DNA from: JADLGL01 sp964611195
Lineage (GTDB): Bacteria > Pseudomonadota > Alphaproteobacteria > Rhizobiales > Kaistiaceae
Length of the DNA stretch: 8,427 nt
Assembly (NCBI GenBank): GCA_964611195.1
Contig: CAZSXA010000103.1
Span: forward strand, 1-8,427
Direction of reading: 5' to 3'
Shown here: piece after piece, positions 5,898 through 8,427 of the stretch
Layout: every line of letters begins with the position of its first letter
How positions within the stretch are numbered: position 1 is the stretch's first letter
The notes under the pieces: model-generated
What the model was told of the DNA's origin: nothing
Seen by the model: the letters and a program-made list of their open reading frames with translations, nothing else
Database searches by the model: none
Made by a program: the position numbers and the translations under genes

Positions 5898-6250
5898 GTT
5901 CGCTTCCGCTTGGCCGGCGGTTTTGCGGCATCAACGCGAACTGCGGCGGCAAACGCCTCCTCCGCCCAGCGCCTGAATTCGTCCGGATCGTCATAAAGGC
6001 GCTCCGGGGCGCGCCAGTAGGCCATCGCCATCGGTTTCCCCTTCCCTTCATAGACGAAGGGCTCCGAACCTTCGGACTCGAACGCCGGACGGTTCTCGTC
6101 GTCGATGCGGAAGTAGAGCGTGTCGTCGGCGACGAGCCCGAACATCAGGCCTTCGCGAAAGACGCCAAGGCCACCGAACATCGACTTGATCGACACGCCG
6201 CCGAGCGGCGCGAACTGCTCTTCGAGGTAGGCCCGGAAGCCGTTGCTCAA
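5894..6250 (-). CDS. TfoX N-terminal-domain protein
   Basis: A 118-residue protein consisting of one TfoX_N domain: an N-terminal helix (FRAYLEEQFAPLG), the signature SIKSMFGGLGVFREGLMFGLVADDTLYFRID (MFGG at 24-27), then PFVYEGKGKPMAMAYWRAPERLYDDPDEFRRWAEEA, and a short basic tail (PPAKRKRT). The C-terminal domain of the gammaproteobacterial competence regulator TfoX/Sxy is absent. Stand-alone proteins of this kind are common in alphaproteobacteria with no established role, so a competence function should not be assumed. The start is TTG at 6250, the only one available in frame between an upstream stop and the MFGG signature; it overlaps the sufA stop in TTGA, so translation is probably coupled to sufA. 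It is the last gene of the SUF operon visible here and ends in the CTAG shared with the convergent helicase gene. Confidence 0.9.
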   Translation of the reverse strand: MSNGFRAYLEEQFAPLGGVSIKSMFGGLGVFREGLMFGLVADDTLYFRIDDENRPAFESEGSEPFVYEGKGKPMAMAYWRAPERLYDDPDEFRRWAEEAFAAAVRVDAAKPPAKRKRT

Positions 6251-6627
6251 TGCGCGGACTCAGGCTCCGGCTTCGCCGGCTCGAGCTTGACCGATTCGCC
6301 GCAGCCGCACTCCGAGACCTGGTTCGGATTGTCGAAGACGAAGGTCGAGGCGAACTTCGTGGTGCGGTGGTCCATCACCGAGCCGAGCAGGAACAGCGTC
6401 GCCTTGGCGTCGACATAGAGCGTGACGCCCTTGTCCGAGACGACATCGTCGCGCGGGTCGGGCTCCTCGACCGGGTCGAGCGTATAGGCCATGCCGGCGC
6501 AGCCGGCGTTCTTCACGCCGATGCGAAGGCCGGCCAGCGGCGGGTCGTGGCGTTCGACGATCTCGCGAACGCGCGCCGCGGCCTGGTCGGTGATCGACAG
6601 GACTTGAGGCTTCGGTCTCGGCTGCAT
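6247..6627 (-). CDS. sufA: A-type iron-sulfur carrier, SufA/IscA family
   Basis: A 126-residue A-type carrier (HesB/IscA/SufA family) that accepts Fe-S clusters or iron and passes them to apoproteins in the cytoplasm. The three conserved cysteines are present: C43 in VKNAGCAGMAY and C107/C109 in SECGCGES, the usual spacing for the family. The body GLRIGVKNAGCAGMAYTLD, GVTLYVDAKATLFLLGS and DHRTTKFASTFVFDNPN is typical. The C-terminal tail after CGCGES (KLEPAKPEPESAH) is longer than in minimal family members and Pro/Glu rich. The start is ATG 6627, 16 bases after the sufT stop; the ribosome site is weak, so read-through from sufT may help. Its stop overlaps the TTG start of the TfoX-like gene. 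Symbol sufA rests on operon context; ErpA or IscA would be possible on sequence alone. Confidence 0.92.
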   Translation of the reverse strand: MQPRPKPQVLSITDQAAARVREIVERHDPPLAGLRIGVKNAGCAGMAYTLDPVEEPDPRDDVVSDKGVTLYVDAKATLFLLGSVMDHRTTKFASTFVFDNPNQVSECGCGESVKLEPAKPEPESAH

Positions 6628-6643
6628 GGCGTTAGTCTACACC

Positions 6644-7138
6644 CTAGTACCAGTTGAGGGCCACCTTGGCCTCGTCGGACATCCGCTCCACCGACCAAGG
6701 TGGATCGAACACCATATTCACGTCGACATTGCCGACGCCGGGCACGGAAGCCACGGCATTCTGGACCCATCCGGGCATCTCGCCGGCGACCGGACAGGCC
6801 GGCGCGGTCAGCGTCATGTCGATCAAAACGTTGCGATCATCGTCGACGTCGATCCGGTAGATGAGGCCGAGCTCGTAGATGTCGGCCGGAATCTCGGGGT
6901 CGTAGACAGTCTTCAGCGCCGCGACGATATCGTTCGACAGGCGCTCCAACTCCTCGGCCGGAATTGTCGAATCCTCGACGCTGGCGCGCGCAACGGCAGG
7001 TCCTGGCTCAAGCGGCCTTGCCTCGCGCTCCGTTGTCTCGACGCTATCCATCGCGATGTCGTCCGTATCGTCCTTTTTGCCCGGCCAAAGCCGGCCGAAG
7101 AAGCTCTTGCGCGACATTTGGGTCTTGGCGTCGGTCAT
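6644..7138 (-). CDS. sufT: SUF system maturation protein SufT (MIP18/DUF59 family)
   Basis: A 164-residue protein with a MIP18-type (DUF59) domain from about residue 62: LSNDIVAALKTVYDPEIPADIYELGLIY, MTLTAPACPVAGEMPGWV (with the conserved Cys at 115), then a FDPPWSVERMSDEA end. This is the SufT form seen inside SUF operons, where it helps Fe-S protein maturation, probably by aiding cluster transfer; its precise step is not settled. Residues 1-60 form a polar, Asp/Glu-rich extension with a short aromatic-basic patch (KSFFGRLWPGKK) that is likely disordered and is not part of the core domain. The start is ATG 7138 with AGGGG 5 bases upstream; an internal ATG at residue 8 is less well placed. 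It lies 24 bases after the sufS stop and 16 before sufA. Confidence 0.93.
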   Translation of the reverse strand: MTDAKTQMSRKSFFGRLWPGKKDDTDDIAMDSVETTEREARPLEPGPAVARASVEDSTIPAEELERLSNDIVAALKTVYDPEIPADIYELGLIYRIDVDDDRNVLIDMTLTAPACPVAGEMPGWVQNAVASVPGVGNVDVNMVFDPPWSVERMSDEAKVALNWY

Positions 7139-7162
7139 CGAAACCCCTCGCCGCGAAATCGG

Positions 7163-8410
7163 CTACACGCCCGCGAACAGCGACCTGGCCTTCACGACGG
7201 CACCGTGGAGGACGTCGATCTCTTCTCGCGTGTTGTAAAGGCCGAATGAAGCCCGGCAGGTCGCAGTGATGCCATAGCGCGCGAGCAGAGGCTGGGCACA
7301 ATGCGTTCCGGCGCGGATGGCGACGCCCTCGTGATCGAGGATCGTGGCAACGTCGTGCGGGTGAATCCCCTCGAGATTGAACGAGACGATCGCGCCCTTG
7401 TCGGGCGTCGTTCCGTAGATAGTAAGCCCGTCGATCTCGGAGAGCCGGTGATGAGCGTAGTCGCAAAGATCGGCCTCATGGCCGGCGATGAGTTCACGGC
7501 CGATGCTGTCGACATAGTCGAGCGCGGCGCCGAGCCCGATCGCCTGGACGATTGGCGGCGTGCCCGCCTCGAAGCGATGCGGCGGCCGTTCATAGGTGAC
7601 GGTGTCCGTCGTCACCTCGGAGATCATTTCGCCACCACCCTGATAAGGCGGCAGCGCGGCGAGCCGGTCCGAGCGGCCGTAGAGCACGCCGATCGCCGTC
7701 GGTCCGTAAAGCTTATGGCCGGTGAAGATGTAGAAGTCGCAGCCGAGATCCTGGACGTTCACCGGCAGATGCACCGCCGCCTGGCTGCCGTCGACCACCA
7801 GCGCGATGCCCCGCTCCCGGGCGATCGCTGCGACCTCCTTGATCGGCACCACCGTCCCCAGCACGTTCGACATGTGGGTGATCGCGATGACCTTAGTGCG
7901 CTCCGTAAGCAAAGCCTCGAGATCGGCGACGTCGAATGCGCCGTCATCGGCGACCGGTCCCCATCTCAGCACCGCGCCCTTCCGCTCGCGCAGGAAGTGC
8001 CAGGGCACGATGTTGGAGTGATGCTCCATGATCGACAGCACGATCTCATCGCCCTCGCCGATCGACTGGCCGAGCGATGACGCGACGAGGTTCAGTGCCT
8101 CGGTCGAAGAGCGGGTGAAGACGATCTCTTCGGCCGAGCGTGCGCCGAGGAAGCGGCGAACGGTTTCGCGGGCGTCCTCATAGGCCTCGGTCGACGCGGT
8201 CGACAGGAAATGGAGACCGCGATGGACGTTGGAGTAATCCTCGCCGTAAGCCTGCGCGATGCGCTCGATGACCTGCCGCGGCTTCTGCGCGGACGCGCCG
8301 TTGTCGAGATAGGTGAGCGGCTTGCCATGGACGGTGCGCGCAAGGATCGGGAAATCACGCCGGATCGTCTCGACATCGTAGACGCCGGCCTCGGCGACGG
8401 CGGCGGTCAT
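7163..8410 (-). CDS. sufS: Cysteine desulfurase SufS
   Basis: A 415-residue PLP enzyme that converts L-cysteine to L-alanine and passes the sulfur, as a persulfide, to Fe-S cluster assembly. The PLP lysine is K233 in FTGHKLYGP. The active-site cysteine is C371 in RAGTHCAQPLL, the group II (SufS/CsdA) arrangement, where the Cys sits in a short, ordered loop. Other fold and cofactor motifs are YLDNGASAQKP (34-44), NVHRGLHFLS (61-70), EHHSNIVPW (129-137, with the PLP-stacking His), and VVDGSQAAVH (205-214; D208, Q210). The C-terminus RASFGLYNTREEID matches the family. Length is standard. The start ATG 8410 has AAGG 8 bases upstream and overlaps a TGA (ATGA), which suggests coupling to an upstream gene, most likely sufD. 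In group II systems SufE or SufU usually accepts the sulfur; neither is visible here. Confidence 0.97.
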   Translation of the reverse strand: MTAAVAEAGVYDVETIRRDFPILARTVHGKPLTYLDNGASAQKPRQVIERIAQAYGEDYSNVHRGLHFLSTASTEAYEDARETVRRFLGARSAEEIVFTRSSTEALNLVASSLGQSIGEGDEIVLSIMEHHSNIVPWHFLRERKGAVLRWGPVADDGAFDVADLEALLTERTKVIAITHMSNVLGTVVPIKEVAAIARERGIALVVDGSQAAVHLPVNVQDLGCDFYIFTGHKLYGPTAIGVLYGRSDRLAALPPYQGGGEMISEVTTDTVTYERPPHRFEAGTPPIVQAIGLGAALDYVDSIGRELIAGHEADLCDYAHHRLSEIDGLTIYGTTPDKGAIVSFNLEGIHPHDVATILDHEGVAIRAGTHCAQPLLARYGITATCRASFGLYNTREEIDVLHGAVVKARSLFAGV

Positions 8411-8427
8411 GACGCGCGCCTTTCGAG
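8407..8427 (-). CDS. Last codons of an upstream gene, probably sufD (partial)
   Basis: A frame enters from the right edge and reads six codons (LERRAS) to TGA at 8409-8407, overlapping the sufS ATG by four bases (ATGA). This is the spacing expected for co-transcribed genes, and in rhizobia sufD normally precedes this sufS copy. Six residues cannot prove identity; the call rests on context. Confidence 0.35.
   Translation of the reverse strand, partial: LERRAS

Noticed and set aside
7301..8080. A 259-codon plus-strand frame opposite sufS.
   Set aside because: Antisense shadow of sufS; no ribosome site and no recognisable motif.

Overview
The window looks like an ordinary chromosomal stretch of a GC-rich alphaproteobacterium, probably Hyphomicrobiales (Rhizobiales). 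The evidence is a ParE of alphaproteobacterial type, a tandem sufS-sufT-sufA cluster on one strand (the usual rhizobial order after sufBCD), a divergent beta-barrel protein resembling rhizobial porins, and strong G/C preference at third codon positions. This placement is inference from family resemblance; no search was run.

Layout. Positions 1-887 (minus) hold the N-terminal 295 codons of an exported porin-like outer-membrane protein that runs off the left edge. Positions 888-1426 contain no convincing gene; they hold a 21-bp near-palindrome (1198-1218), two small hairpins and a weak tRNA promoter. A tRNA-Ser(GCU) lies at 1427-1519 (plus) with its CCA encoded. A single-repeat Sel1-like protein lies at 1554-1820 (minus). 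Positions 1889-2169 (plus) carry what appears to be a decayed, frameshifted C-terminal piece of an EAL (c-di-GMP phosphodiesterase) domain. parE (topoisomerase IV subunit B) follows at 2236-4245 (plus). A promoter at 4315-4342 then leads into a possible leaderless 33-codon ORF (4348-4449) whose stop overlaps the start of a RhlE-like DEAD-box RNA helicase (4449-5897).

From the right edge a minus-strand operon runs toward the helicase: the last codons of an upstream gene (probably sufD), sufS (7163-8410), sufT (6644-7138), sufA (6247-6627) and a TfoX N-terminal-domain protein (5894-6250). The genes are tightly packed, with an ATGA overlap at the sufS start, gaps of 24 and 16 bases, and a TTGA overlap into tfoX. 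SufS takes sulfur from cysteine, the SufBCD scaffold (mostly off window) builds the cluster, SufT assists maturation, and SufA is an A-type carrier. The TfoX-domain protein is an unexplained passenger of this operon. The helicase and tfoX-like genes converge and share one CTAG as both stop codons.

I see no complete novel system here. The best leads are the leaderless coupled ORF before the helicase, the EAL remnant before parE, the 21-bp palindrome, and the TfoX-domain gene tied by translation to the SUF operon. There is no CRISPR array, insertion sequence, integrase or phage gene in the window.
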